Shown: positions 34,901 to 50,200, counted from the stretch's first letter. The stretch: 64,000 nt of DNA from Chimonanthus salicifolius (GCA_013350335.1 CM023540.1:14947828-15011827); one strand, 5' to 3'. Program-made: numbers and translations. The notes: generated from the sequence alone by a model not told the origin.

Positions 34901-36066
34901 TTTCCTGAATCATGATGAGCTGCATGGATAAACCAGGTTTGGTTTCCGGGCTGTATTAACCACCACTCAATCTACGCTTGGTTGTTCTTTAATTCGGGTT
35001 TAAAAACCAAGCACCTGCTTAGCCACTGGGGCACTTCTACTGATGGTAAATGCATTCTTTGCTCTTCTGATAACGAGTCTGATAGCCATTTCCTTCATTG
35101 TATTTACAGTATGGATCTTTGGAGACTCATCGTCAGCAAATTCCAGCAGCATAGTCAATCTAGGGATATTCTCTCTTACTACTGCACCTTGTTCAATCAA
35201 GAAAAAGTCACCTTGAGCAGCTTGCTGCAGTGCTCACCTTTCCTGCTCTGATTTGGCATCTTTGGAATGAAAGAAATCAAAGAATCATCTCCAACTCGTT
35301 TTCCAATCTCTGCAAGCTGGAAATCAACATTCTTTCTGAAATCAGAGAACGTATTTACTTTCTCCTTTCCAATGAGAACATCAGAAAGTCCAGCAGTTTC
35401 TTCTGGGCCTCCTGGAACCTTCCCCCGGCAACTGCTACTCCTCCCAAGCCCCCTGATCCCTTGGAACCTCCTGATTTGGAAATTTTCTTCCTTATTTGCA
35501 ACATATTTCAGTTTCCTCACTCATAGTTTTTTGGGGAGCAGTGTACGTTGATAGGAAATATAACCTGAGAGCTTACCATATCTTCAGCCAAAAATCTTTG
35601 CAGATTAATGATGATCCCATCAGAAAAATGCTGACTTCCTTCAATAGCAAATGGTTCCACCGTATCCATGTCAGGGCAATCAACACTCTCTTGACTGTGT
35701 ACGGTGATCTTCAAATCGTCCCATGCATTCAAAGTGACCTGGATCTTTCTAGATGGGTCAACTCCAACATTATTTCGGATTGGAACTTACAGTCCAGGAG
35801 TTCTGGGTTTCTCCATGATCTGTAGCACTTCTTCTCTGCCGTTTTGAGCCTCCGTTGCTGAGCTCGTTTTGTTTGCTTGGCCAGGCTGTGGGCTTTTTTT
35901 TCTCTTTACCTCCATCTTCTTCTCTGTTTTTCCCTTCACTGTGCCAGTTTTGTTTGGGTCCTGTTGTCTGGCTTCTCTAGCCTGGCCTGGGCTGTAGGCT
36001 TTTATCTTTATTTTCTTTGGGCCTTCCTCTTTTTGAATGAATAACTAACCAATCATTCAAAAAAAG
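31970..36066 (+). mobile_element. L1-type LINE, decayed
   Basis: An ORF2-like region (endonuclease, reverse transcriptase, zinc-knuckle domain) in order on the plus strand is followed by a T/G-rich 3' tail full of TGGGCC/GTGGGCTTT words and a short A-run (36058-36066). The 5' part with ORF1 is missing, so the copy is 5'-truncated. The left boundary is approximate and no target duplication was identified. Confidence 0.8.
32026..35823 (+). pseudogene. LINE ORF2 pseudogene (endonuclease, RT, zf-RVT)
   Basis: Endonuclease pieces: HCSSARMLIAWN near 32110-32150, IGDFNCIWG near 32336-32362 and, from 32465, YSWSNSSFGHQRIESKLDK. Reverse transcriptase pieces: NPHKAPGPDEINGFFFQRCW from about 33260, then PIALSNVIYKMVCRILVNRL and IDIKKAFDSVDWDCLFQIL in shifted frames, and the catalytic box FADD at 33899-33910 followed by the SYLGLPLF thumb motif. 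From 35000 a zf-RVT-like domain has CILC and HFLHC. At least four frameshifts and several stops separate these blocks, so no active protein is made. It would have encoded target-primed reverse transcription enzymes. Confidence 0.85.
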
Positions 36067-39000
36067 TGTTGGTTGATAACTATATTCTAGAGCTTAGGAG
36101 AGCAGCAAAACCACTATATATGCATTATTGATGGTTTAGCCATTGGTTAAGTTGATTTTACTTGAGATAATTGTGTTATAAGGGCCACAATGATCCCATC
36201 TTTGTTCAGGTAGTCATGAAATGTAACCATTTGAATTCTTGTCCACGAGATTGTCAACGGCAAATGATACAAGAGAATAACATTAGCAGATTATAAGGAA
36301 GGGCCACATCAAGTCAGATGTATGCAGGAAATTATCCTTTTTTTGGTTGCTTTACCTTTTTTTTAAGGCTCAGGTGTCTAGGCGTCTCACCTGACAAATC
36401 CTTGGAGCATGTGTAAACTTCTCAATTTACACATGTCGGGTATAAAACAATGGAGAGTGGCCTTTTTTGTGTTGAGGGGAACTTAATTCCAAGACTTTCT
36501 GTAAACAAGGCAGGTTTTGACCATCGAGTCAACTTGTTTGGTTTACATTTGCTCACATCCATTCAGGAAGAATCTAAGTTGAAATGACCATTTCCATTAG
36601 ATGAAAACTGCAACTCGTGTAAGTCAGTTTGTAAGAAGACGGGCAGAGGCCGTTGCTTGGGGTCATAGTCTCGTAGATTGTTGTTGGGTCTATCTATTCC
36701 TCAAGACCATGACCTGGGTGTCATTGATCATTGTTCTAGGATAATGAGACCACCATCTGGAAGCTGAATGAGTAGTATAGATTTTTCTATGTGACCTTTA
36801 ATAAGTCAAATATAGAAATAACATGGTATTCTTTGCTGTTAGGGCAACTTCATATATTGTACAATGTAAATTGCTCAGTTTGCAAATTTGTCTTTGTGGG
36901 AATTGATTGGTGCATCAAATTTTTTTAACTTTGATGCACCAAAAAGAGTGTAATGCTTATTTTGTCCACACAAATGAGAAGAGGGAAAGAAGGATTGAAA
37001 CAAATTTGGACAAAATGGTCATTCATTTTTGGTACACCAAGGATAAAGATGTTGATGCACCAATCATTTCCCTAATTTATTGTTGGACTTCCTTTTTTTT
37101 TTTCCTTAAATAGTAAATATTTTGAAAACAGAATGAGACCGACAATTCAAATGAGTCAAATGATGCTTTACCTCAATAATAAAAACCTAGATAGAATCTG
37201 TGTGAACTGATTTATTATAAATTTGTATGAACTTTCAATTACAATAACGAAAAAAGTGATAGTTTTTATTTTTATTTAATTCATTTAATGATTCAATTCA
37301 AGTGCTGTGATTGAAACTTCGCACTAATTTTTATAAATCTATTCACAATAGATCATCTTTGAGTTCTTGCATGATCATCTTATGGATTACAATGATATGA
37401 TTTGGATCATTCATTTCTTCAATGGCAAAAATTCGATGATGGATTGATTTGAGCACTTTGTTAGTCGTACAAATTTTTGTTTCTAATCCACCAAAGGTAC
37501 TACTAAATGCACAAATAGATGGCTGACTTTTTTTAAAAATAAAAGTTTTAATTTCTGAACTACAGACGAGGCCCATCCATGTGATGAATAATCTAGATCC
37601 ACGTCAAGGCACCCACATGGTCAACCATGGAATATACTCAAATTTGATAATTGAGAAGCATCCCCATTCTATCAAAAATACTTGATAACATGGTCAAGAG
37701 CAGCTAACCTGCAAATGCAAAATCATGGCAATGAAAATATATTTTTTTTTTAAATAAATTCTGCAGTAAGAGCTAAAAACATGTAGTCACATTAAATTTT
37801 ATTAAAATCAGCCATATTGCACTTGAACATAATAAATATTACAAGATGATGAAAAACAAAGCAAAATAGAGATCTATGACCTAAATCCATGATTCACCTG
37901 CAGGTTGCTCAGTATAATAAACTGAACAAACTGCAGCATCAATACAAAATTAGTCGGAAATGGAAACGAGCCAAATATATATATTTAAGAAAAAAAATCA
38001 TTTTATAAAAAAATTGTTTATGTACAAAGCAGGGATTTAAACATCGGCCAATATATATCGGTTTTTAATACCTTTATATATATCGGCTGATAGGCCTTAG
38101 ATTTTGGTTGATATTAGTCATTTTAATTTTTTTTAAAAAAATTAAGAGAAATCGATATTAGTCGTTTTAATTGCACATGCTTTAAGGAATAGTTAAGTTA
38201 AAATGTCTCCTGTTCCAAGTACATGTGAGACGGCTGAACACCTTAATTATAAAAAAAAATTGTCTGCCCTTTCAGGAAAAACTGCATCACCATCTCATCT
38301 CTCTTTGCTAATGGCCTTTCATTTTATCATTCTGCAAATCCCTGCATGATGATAGTTCTCAATGGTCTTCTAACTAAATTTTTACTCTTCTTTAAAGCTT
38401 CTATCCATTAACACCAACGAAAGAGCAGTCTTCTTTTTTAAGTCCACATCCTATAAAAGAAATCAGCACTCTTGGCATCACTGAAGCTTCCCTCACCTCC
38501 TTGCCTAGATCTTTTTTTTTTTTCTTTTAAGCAAAGATGAGAATTACTATTTGTGGTGACCATACTATCAGTTGATTAGATGCTGTATTTATAAGTTTGG
38601 ATGCCCGATATACATGAATAAACAAGAAGTCATATCAGTTCATAATCTAACATTTATAAGCAAATACTTAAAATCATGCTTTTCACCTGAACGCGATCTT
38701 GGTTATTTGAAGAGGTTGACTTCTTAACTGGTGTGGGAGGATGAGAACAGAGGAAGAAAAATCATTAATTTTGGAGTCCCAAGGCTTGATGATAATCAAT
38801 CCCTTTTCACATACAATGAACCCCACACAAGATGTTCCCAATAAAGGCTCTACACTACTAATAAATATAGAACCTGATCTTCGAAGTATAAGCAGACAAT
38901 GTCTAAAAATAAGAATTCAAGTGAGAATTTAAAATGCTAGGATTCTAATATTTTCTGACCTTAAAACTTTTTTACTAAATGGGTTGAAGATAATCAACCT

Positions 39001-39500
39001 CAAACCACTTTTGGTTCGGCCACTGAGTTGGTTGACAAATTGCCATTAATTGTGATTGTAAAAGCCAACTACCCATATTTCTACTAACCCAATCTAATCC
39101 AATCCATTTATTAATGGAGTTCAATTAAAGAGGCTAAACTGTTAAAGGTACTCAAAACTCTTTTTTTCCAGGTCAAGTACTTGGGGTTTGAAATTGCCAC
39201 CATGGCAATTGTGCACAAGACTCCCTAGACTCATCCACATACTAGTAAGCGGGCACAAATCATCCAGTTGGGCCAATCCATAAGCTCAAACTGCTTTGCA
39301 TTTTAGGTTGCACTGAGATAAGATGTAATGAGAGATCTGTCATACAATTGCTTAAATTTATGTGGGGGAGAGAACAAATGAGGGTCAGTTTCCACCTCAA
39401 GTCACAGGGACTTCAAATGAAATTACCATCAAGAAAATGAAATCAAGCACCCAAACTAATCCAAACCTGTACATCAAATATTCAAAATTTCAAAGACAAG
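36067..39500. other. Intergenic DNA between LINE and TGA gene
   Basis: Contains a small inverted-repeat element (36898-37072), a palindrome-rich ATATCGGC tract (38035-38170), and at 38225-38262 a GACGGCTGAACACCTTAATT(A)n stretch that resembles the tail of the SINE at 21116. No gene was found. Confidence 0.5.
36898..37072. mobile_element. Small TIR element, 175 bp
   Basis: The left end GGGAATTGATTGGTGCATCA and reversed right end GGGAAATGATTGGTGCATCA are inverted copies. Just inside the left TIR the sequence folds back on itself (GGTGCATCAAA ... TTTGATGCACC, 36910-36942). It is non-coding. No clear target duplication was found. Confidence 0.65.
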
Positions 39501-39851
39501 AATGTGGGCGAGGCGAAGAAAACTAAAGCATCACAATATGGAAAGCTGATATTGCCATAGATTATTGCAACTGTTCCAAGTAATTCACAAATCTAACATA
39601 CAACAATCCTGATCAGGTAACGGATGATTCACATGAGCTTTGACTGTCAGAACACACATTCCTACATGGCATGTCAGAATTTTCAATTCTAAAATAACAG
39701 TTGAAGCTGCAGACAACCACAAAAATGTGATTCCTTAGTGATTGCTGGGTGAGGATGTCTCTAAACAATTCGTGTTCTGTTGGACCTTGTCACACCTCTA
39801 GCAGAGAAGGAACCTCAACCTGTCACGAGTTTCAATTGAATCCATGGCACC

Positions 39852-41229
39852 TCACTCTCGGGGACGGGCCAGCCACAGAGAGCTGAGAGCTCGTAGTCGA
39901 GAGAAGTAGTCACTAATTGCAAGAAGAGCCCGTGCTGATTGACGTGTTGTCAGTATTCGATGCATCTGCTGCAATGTTTGCTGCCGCAGATTGTCCGCCT
40001 GAAAATAACATAAATTACTGGTGTTGACAATATGAAGATACAGAAGACTGATGATGAGTGCAGCAAGAAAGGAGGGGAAAAAGAGAAAATGTCACAAGTG
40101 ATGCAAACAATGAATCATGACCTCATTGTAGATGAATATTAAAGAGAGCCTTTAAACAGGTGGCAGACCCAATGAAAGAGTCAATCTGATGCATACCAAG
40201 ATAACACTTTAAAAAGAAAAACCATTTTTTCTGTTTATCTGATGTTCTTAAGACAAGATAAGGCCTTGAAATAAACAGTTGCTGTGAATCTTTAGATGGC
40301 CAAAACCATCCATCTCTGCTGGATAGAACTTCATGTGAACCCAGTCATACATTTTAACTCAAATGCCATGTCCTACGTTCACAAGTTCATGTGAAAAAAG
40401 CCTAAAGACCTGTCTAAAAAAATCATGGTTCAAGGAAAATGCATACAGGGGTTCCATTTCCCCTTTTTTAACAAGATAATGGATATCATACATAGGCTCT
40501 GTTTTTGCAGTCTAAATCGTAATATCACTTGTCTTTTGGTGGATGAAATATGCACATAGGTCCACCACACAGGTGATTCTGAACATCCCACCAGACTCAT
40601 GATTAATGAGGAAGTATTACTGATGATTGTGCTTTAGTCAGGTAAAGAGATTCATCCAGTAGAGGAAATAATAGGAGGCATGGCATTACATAACAAGGCT
40701 AATCATTTTGATGATGATAGCATCTCCAGCTAAACAAGTAAACAAATTAGTATGGACGGAATGTACTAGAATGCATACACAGATGTGAATACTTGGAAAA
40801 TATGTGAATCAGTTACGGCAACAAGGAAAACAGTTGGGAACAATACCTGGCGAAGGAAGCCCTCGAGGGTCCCAAGCTTTCCCATCGCCATTGCCATCTG
40901 ACCCATGTAATTTGCGACATTCCCAGATGACCCTGAGGGTCCAAGAGATCCAGAGGCCAATGTCTCTGCAAGAGACTGCTGCAATGCCTCCATTCCTTGA
41001 GATAGTGCATCCTCTGCCTGCTGAGATGACTGCTGCAAGTTGCAGATCCCCAACAGCTGTTGCTCAGTGAGAGGCTCGAGATGACTGACAAGAAGCTGCA
41101 ATTATGTAGGTTCAATGCAACAAAGAAATCCATCAACCAAATGTCCATCAGGAACTACCATGCTTGATGCACTAAGCTTATCTTAACCCACTACAGAAAG
41201 TACAAAACAGGAAAAAGCTGAATAATAGA

Positions 41230-41271
<42 letters not shown>

Positions 41272-44200
41272 CCTTCAATACCAGTGATGGATACAATAAC
41301 ACGGGCATCCATGTCAGTCAGGTTCCACCATACCCAACTCTATTATAGCATTTAATATTTCAAAATTATTTATAAATCCTTTCAGTTTCAAATAAACATA
41401 AAAAAAAAAATTCTAATAATAAAATGAAAAAAAAAAAATATCAATCATCATCTGCACTGCCACATTCTTTGACTGACTCTTGATCTACTTACCTTTAGGA
41501 GTTCAGAAGAACGAAATCCCCCCAGCCACATAAAACACCTTTCTGCAGGAGTCTTCCACATGCCCGATAACATGTGAAAGACATCAGCCTTTGCAGCGAC
41601 ACCCTTGAGTCTAAAGATCTCATCATAATGAGCCATGACACCATCGACAATAATGCGAAGTTCATTGTCGCCTGCATGGGAGTTCACTGCAGCTCTTAGC
41701 TCATTAATTTGCCTATTGTGCTCTTCCAGCCAACGTGCATATTCTACATCAAATGCCAAAGCTCCTGCAAAATGTGGAAGTCATTAAGCACAGTCATTAT
41801 GTACTTTTTAAAAAAGAAAAAGAATATGTTTGATAGTATTGACCACTAGAAGAAAATAAGCAATAAGACACCAACCAGCTTCTTCATAGTGTAGTTGTGT
41901 AGGCATGGACTACAATTACCATTCAGTGTAGGGACATGATAATCAGGACAACCAATCTAGTGATCCATACCAATGTTTTATCCATAGTTTTTTACTGGGC
42001 CAAGTTCCTGGTGGACTCGCCAAATTAACCCAATCAAATCAAAAACTTGGTCACCGGGCAGGGTCAAACTGGGTGCTTGAGTATTGAAATGGTTAGGCCA
42101 AGTTCTTGGTCGCTCACCAAGTTGACCTAACCTGATCATATACCTGGTCATTACATTTGATTGTAAATAACTGGAACCACCAATGTGGGGAATCATCTGC
42201 CAATCACATATTATGTGAAACAAGTAGGACCCACCAATCAAATGCCCTGGATGAACTTTTATAGCTGGGATGCATGGTATTGCACTAAGCATGCTCACCT
42301 GTGGCCATCCTTGCAGTATTCTTTTTTTTTCCTTTCAGATTATAATCCAATTATCTTACAAAGAGGCCAAATGTTAGAAGCCCTTCACTGTTTAGGTTCA
42401 AGGATGCTTGACCGCAATTCACACTAGTCAATTCTCAGTGAAAGGGATGTCCTAAGGATGGGTGACATACCAATTTGAGATGCAGTTGAGGAATGTAAAA
42501 TCAAAGCTGAAAGAATGGAAAAAGAACATTATTGGCCACTATAATGCCTGCATATGGCAGGGACACGCCACTAATGCGGCAGGGGCATGGATTTTATACA
42601 TAAAAATGAAGTGTCCATTCCTATATTGAAGTGTCCATGAAACATTGGTTGGCCAAGACCTAAAGAAGAAAAAACATTCTCATTGAAGCAATCCGAGATC
42701 TACACAGGCAACAGAATGGGTTGCTCCTATCTAAGGAGTAAAAGGCAAGAACACTTTTGTCATATAGGAAAGACCACTATCTCCCTCCTCAAGGCCATTA
42801 ACACTTCCAACTAAATACGTCCCTAGTTCACCTATACTCTTTTATCCTTTTAGGTGTCCAACTAGTGTTTTGAAAAGATTGAAACTCCCAACATTCTAAA
42901 ATATACTCTGGAATGATTTGGGAGAAAAGAATATTATCATGTAGAGTGGGAAAGAGATCCATGACTCTTTGCATTGGACCATTGGTTAAGGAAAATGAAA
43001 CTCTGTTGAAAGTACCTTCGGTGTTCAGGGAGAATCTTTTCAGGATTATGATAGTGATAGAAAATTCTTATTCACAAGTAATGGTTTATGCCTAATGGTC
43101 GCAGACTAAATCATTAGCAATGATCACCTCAGGTATGTGGAAATATTCTCTTTCTTGAGGATTCTATCAGATAAAATGTTCAAATAGGAAAATGTTCTCT
43201 TCTGGATGGCTGCTTGGATTCGTCCTACGATTCTGAGGTCTGATTGCAAGTTTTTAATATTTTAGCCAGTAAGCAGTGTAAGATGGCAAACCATGTTCAG
43301 CATATGGCGAAAAAAAAAAAAACAATCATTTGGACTCCCATTTTCTGTGGAAACTTGAATGACAAAGAAATGGAACAACTTATTTCTCTCTAAAAGACGC
43401 TTTGATCTATTTTTACACATTTGGAAAGAATATGTTTCAGAGTTTGCTGGGACTTGAAGCAAAGAGTGTTTTTAGGCTAAATCTTTTTAAGATAGAACCC
43501 ATACAAGTTCACGGTTCATTGGTCTCCACAAGTCATGACAATACATAATCGTCCTAAAGAACATAGTATTGTTAATGGTTACGAATTTGTTCAAAAGTGG
43601 TCAATCATCTTTTCTTCATTGCAAATTCTCCGTCAAGGTATGGCCCTTTTCTTCGAGCTCTTTAGAGTTGTTTTGATTACACCTAAGATATTTACTAATA
43701 ATTGGTATTATGGTTTTAGAAACACTAAATGCAATATGTGGAGACTTCTGGTGATTTTTATGGTCCTCGTGAGCCAGATTGTCAGTCATCCTGTTTTCCA
43801 CGACCAACCCACATGAGTTATCCCCAGGCCGTAAGTTTCTGGGTCTGGGACAAAATCATAAACAACAGCTAATTGTTTTGGATTTTCTTTCTTTATGTGA
43901 GTGAAAGGATGGCAATGTCAATTATGGGGAATATTGTTCTAGGTGCATCTGGCGAAGAAGCAACATAGACACTGTAAATGTTAAAGGAAGATAATATTTG
44001 AGTAGGCTTTTATGTGTAGATAGCGTCATAAAATTTGTTCCTATCAAGTCATTTGCTATTTTACTTATTGGAATGAATAGGAAAAACAGGATATGAATCT
44101 CTCTTCTCCTTTTAAATGATAGCACCTATTTATTTTAAAGAAGAGTAAAGTGGTGCAAAATATGCACAAAGATGTACACCATCAGAAAACTAGATGTGTC

Positions 44201-47200
44201 ATGCATCCCATCCACTATTCACAAATACTGGAATTCTTTACTATCACTTCTAATTCTTCTTTTATAGAAAGAACCTCAAGATTTAAAATCAAATTTATGG
44301 TTTCATTTATTTGATCCCTTCCACTACAAGAATACTAGTTGTGGAAGATACCTATGCCGTGAATAACAGGTAAGAGAGAAAACATAACCCTATAAGTTTA
44401 TCTTAGCAGCTATCCATACTGCTGAGTTGACAAACACTACTTGATGGGGAAATTTAATGGTAATAGGCAGTGGGAATACCATTTCCACTCATTGAATGAG
44501 ATTGATCCCCTGAGCTTGAAATGAAGATGCCCTACAAAAAAGAAGCCTACGAGTCAAAAGAAGCTTCTACAAGGCCAACCATGCAGACTATGCAACTCCC
44601 AGATTAACATAAAGAGCATTTGATAAAGGGATAATAGAAAGAATAGAATGAAACCTGCTGGCGAGCTCGCTGGAGTTCTTGCTCCAGTTGCGTTAGCTTC
44701 AGTCGACTGCTTTCTAATTGCTGGACATATGCCTAAACAAACACATGGAATCACAAACTAAATATGTAAAGATATTACAATACAATGTGGTTTAGTGAGG
44801 ATAAAGAGAGAGATGTGCGGCTAAGAAGATCACAAAGAAAAATTGATATTATTAGGGCATACATAGAAATGGATTTTTTTTCATTCTTATCTTTTGCACT
44901 TTTCTGGGCCAATGGGCCATATCTTCTGAGCTTTATTATTTGCAGATTATCTATCTGAACAGAAAGGATGGATTTCTTTGTTTAGAGAGAAACCCAACAA
45001 ATTTATCAGGCATGGCTAATCTATCAAATGGTCAAAAGCAAGGCCATTAAAGTTGGTAAAAATAACAACAGAAACGGTTTCCCTTCACCAAAAACAATGT
45101 CAAACACATGAAACCCAGATAATTCTTGTCATATCAGATACTTCTTTTTATGTGTAAGATCTGTCCCTGCTGTATCCATGACCTGTCCTTGCCGTATCCA
45201 TGGTCTGGCGTCATAGCATGAAACCCTCAAAAAAATATGGGAGTTGAACATGCATATGTGAAATTATTTTTCAGAAATTCCAAGAGAATGTCAGCATAGA
45301 ATGTCCTTTGACCAAAGTAATTGGATATTTGGATGAAATTAGGGAAGTAGCATTTTCTAAATAATAAAGTGAAAGCCAATGTCACCATCACCACCCCCAC
45401 CATCATCATAGCCATTTGTTATATCCAAGAGCAATATCAAACAAAAAATATTAATATCAATAACTCACTTTCTTCCTCAATCGGCTCTTCCTTGCAGCTT
45501 CACGATTTTGAGCAAGCCTGCGGAGTGTCTGCAAGGTTGGAAAAAGGAAAATATATCAGTAATAGCTATGATATTAACAAAGATACCAACGGATAATTGA
45601 ATTAGCTAATTTATAACCTTTTGATCCCCTGCTTTATCCTTCGATCTGTCACTAGAATCAGAAGCACCAACAGGAGTAAATTGTTGTGCTTCAAACTGCA
45701 CAGGGGAAAAATGAAGATCAGTACCTCAATAACTTCATCACAATTTATCTGCCACTAGAGCGTATCTGCATACATATAGCAGGGTATAAATGGGTCATGA
45801 AAGTATATCCATGTAGCAATATAAACATATAAACAACATAAATGGCCATTTCAACTCATTTTGGACCCAATTATTTTATTTCTTTTCTTTAAAGAACAAT
45901 TTTGGCTGAAATTTGGGTCCATTTTGGTCCCCTGAAAAATTTAGATTTTTTTTAAAAAAAATTCAGTATTTCATAAAATTACGTCAGCCCTTTCAAGATA
46001 TAAAAAATTCAGTTAAAATTTTATTATCATCATTTAAATTATTTATCCTATTAATCTGGAGTTCAAATTTTGTATAACTCATTCCAAGCATCGGAGACAA
46101 TCTTTTTATTTTTATTTTAATCTGACATGCCAATATACTCTTGCAAGAACATGATGATATTCAGATATAGAGTGTATGATACCCTTGTTTTTTGTGTCAT
46201 AACTGAAAAAAGTTTTCAACAACAGGAGAGGTACAAATACTAAGCAAGCAAATGTACTGGGAAATGGTCTTAATCTGGTGACGTCATTGGGTAAAAGCTA
46301 TTTGAGTGGCTGCCTCTCCTATAAACCAACAGGTGTCCAAGATGGAACAGCCCATCCACTAAATCAGGACTCATCTTTGGTATGTAATATTTTCAGATAG
46401 GAAGCGAACCACTATTACATGGTGTTACTTGCATCTTAACCACTAAAGGGGAAAAGTCATGAGAATAATTAACTAAAAAGGAAATGCAATACAAATTAGA
46501 TTAAAATTGGAAAAACTACAGATTCAAACCTAAGTTGCATGCTGTGATTACATTATTGGAATCTGACATAGGTATGAGGTTTCCAATTGGACAAATCCAA
46601 AACATAGGATCCACACCTTCAGCATAATATTTGAATAAATCTAAATAATATTATATTGTTTTAAAAAATTTAAATAACATATAGAAATAGACCATTCAAA
46701 AAAATATAGAAATAGCACCAAAAAATGTAAAAATGCTACTCAAAACAAAAAAGTAATAAACACATCTCAGTGTAGCTAAATTTAAAAAGAAGAAAAGGTG
46801 TGATAATATTTTGTTATGTTCAAAGATAATGTTGTGACACTAGAAGAAACCATTCAAAATCCAAACAAGGAAGCATGAGAGACATGTTGGAGGGTGAATT
46901 TTTTTTCATGGTACTGACCTGCTATGATTGGAAAAAGAATAACAGAAATCTCATTTTGGAATAACACTAAACCACTCATTGCAATGATGAAGAATTAGCA
47001 CAAGCCTCTCATCATCATCAACATTCTTCTCCTCCTTCCAAACAGTGGAATTAAAAGACCCTCTATAGTATAATCACTTCTGAAAGTGTAAGGAGGTTTT
47101 CATGTAAGTGGTGTACATACAAAAAGAATGTGACGACTTCTAGTAATCAGCTTCAGAAACCATGTGATGACTTCTATGGAGAAGCTTCACAGAAACATGT

Positions 47201-50200
47201 CAGTGACAGTCCAATTCAGGTCAATACCTCCCTCCAAAAGGTCAATACCAACTTGAAAAGCTGTCATTTTTGTACTAAACAGAATCGGTTTCAAAGTCCA
47301 ATTGAAGCAAAGATCTCCCTCAAAAAGTTCCCCTACCTGGAAAAGAGCTGTCATTCTTACACTAAACAAAACTCCAATAAATATGATCATCCCTTGTCAA
47401 TCTCACTAAGGTATCTCATCAACACCCAAATGCCAATCATCTCATTACTCCTCCCAACATTTATTTACATCCACCAGCTGAGAACCACCATGTTTGGTCT
47501 ATTTTCCACCATTATTCTGTCTTCTACTATCCACAGGCACCTCTACCTTCTCTAAATAAGCAACATAGCAAAAAAAACCATTTCATTCCACCCCTACTTT
47601 TCCCTTGTTACCCCTCCCCCACCAACAATATGTACCTGTATCTATATCCACTCTTTTCCCTCACATCCGGTCCCTTTTTGGAATGTCGTGCTGTGAAGTG
47701 ACAAAAGACCCACATCGGTTAATTTGATAAACCAATGATTTTATATAACACTTGAGGCACCCTCCTCTCAATGGCTAGCTTTTGAGAGTGAGTTCTACCT
47801 CAAGAATGACATCATGGCTTGATTTTCTAACATAGTATCAGAGCAAATTCCATGTGAAGCTGCAGGGCACAGTTGCACGTGAGGGCGGGTGTGATGTGAC
47901 AAAAAGTCCAACATCGGTTAATTTGATAAACAAATGACTCTATATAACACTTGAGGCACCCTCCTCTCAACGGCTAACTTTTGAGAGTGAGTTCTACATC
48001 AAGAATGTTATCATTTCTTCATTTTCTAACAGGTGCACCCAGTCCCTTTTTAGGAATGGTGCACCCAGTACCTTGTCCTAAACTAAAACCTCACTCTAAC
48101 CCCAGTCTTCCACTGTTTCTGGTTTACCACTGCATCTGGTCTTTATTCCCATCTCCAACACAAGGTAACCTTTTTTTGGTCTAAATCTTCTGTAATACAA
48201 CAATGCAACTTAAGAGCTCCACAAGCACTAAAGCATTCCTTTCATTTTCGAATCATAGAGGCAAGAAAAGATGACCACATTTTTAGTAAGATGGTTGGAA
48301 CATCACTTTGAGAAAGAAAAGAACAGCTATACTGAATTACCATTGACAGGTTATCAAATGAACAGACATAAGATCGTCCATTATTTTCATTTTACTTTCC
48401 ACCATTTTCCATGTCCCCCCTTCCAACTAATCCTCAACTTGCCATACAGGTAACTTGCCACATCCGTTCATCTCCATGTGTGTATTATGCATGCAAAATA
48501 GTATAACTAAGTAGCTAATCCAATATTGAATAATTCAAAAGACAAAAAATATACACAAAAGACCAAAAACTTAGTGTTTTTAATACTGCTGCCAAAAAAT
48601 CACCAATATAAATCCTTTGAAAAAATTGTCTGCTTTACAGTCACATCCAGGTATCAAAGATAAAATGGAAAGCAAGCCCACAAGGTACCCGGTAACAAAC
48701 CTACAGTAAAAGAAATTAAACAATTAACAAGACTACGAGCACAACAATCAAAACATTTTATCCAAGCATTTCAATAGTGAGTGTGTAAAAGCGAGAAATG
48801 AAACATCACCCTTTGATTCTTGTCATCCGTGTCGACATCTGTTGAGGTATCAGTCCTTGGACTTGCATCTGCCATTGTAGACTCTCCCCAGTTCTCGAAA
48901 CGACCACTAGATAGAGAAACCAGATTCGGTTGTTGTCCTTTGTGCTGAGGCAATATCTGGGACCCAACTACGGCCACTGAAGGAGTCACACTCGAGGAAG
49001 TGAGCGTCTGTCAGAATAAAACACATATCAGAATGATAAAGCTTCTGACGTAATACCAGAAGGCCTGTCTCCTATTTCTTTCTTTCCATTTTCCCTTTTT
49101 TTATATCTCAATTTTCAAAAGGTCCATGAAGCAATGCTTGCACCATTCTTTGGACTTAAGACCTCCAGTTGGTTGAACAGTACACCAACCACAAAGGTAC
49201 TGAAAAACGATTTTTTCCCTATCTTCATTACAGAACAGCAGCAGGAGACTTATCATAACTCGCCATGTTACATGCAACCTTATATAACAAATAAATTAGA
49301 TATTACCTTATTAAAATTGGCGAATTGGAGAGGATCAGAAGCGAAAGCCGTACTGCTTGACTTTGAACTGAACACAGGATCTTCAAAAACATGAAAATAA
49401 ATTAGAAAACAGGAAAAATCGGTACCTCAATGAAGGAAAAAAACCTATATGACAATTGGTGTGAGAAAATACTGGTACTTTAGGTGAATATCATTCTGCT
49501 GTGAGTGGGATTAGAAACTGGATTCCAATAGAAACTAGAAACTGCATTCGGTGGAAATTGAATTATTGATGTTCAATCCTTCCCCCAAATCATGGTGAAT
49601 GACAACCACATCCACTGATTTGGGGCAGAAAGATTTTTTTCTAAGAAAAATGAATACCCTGCCCAATGAGACACCCATTTGTCGTTCAGCAAAGTATTCA
49701 AATTTGTTGTGATTTAGAGTATATTTGAGTAGTTGTAAAAGCACCGAAATGCATCTCACTCAACCAGTACCTTTCATATGATACACAGGAATGCAGCTTA
49801 TTAATAAGAAAGAAAAGAGAACAACCAAAGACATACAAAAGGATAGCATTAAAGGATCAGTCTAAGCCTAAAAATTCGTTCCAAAGCAAAACAGACTCAA
49901 GAACCAATGACAGGGAAGCTCCTCTAGAAATACTTGCAAGAGAAATGCTTCGATCCTTTCAATGAGACCCGAGCCCTAGTAACCCTGTTAAGTGGTGATT
50001 CAACATAGATTCCACATCTCTACACCAAGCCAATTTTTGAGCATGTGAGAATGGAACAAACCGGCAAAAAGCATTAACGCTGAAGAAGAATGTCGACATT
50101 CGAATGGATCGACAAGTGCCAAGAAGACTTCAAGAAGCTGAAGATGTACCTCATGAATGGGCCACCACCCAAGAAGCAAAAGATTCGAGAGTCAAGGCAG

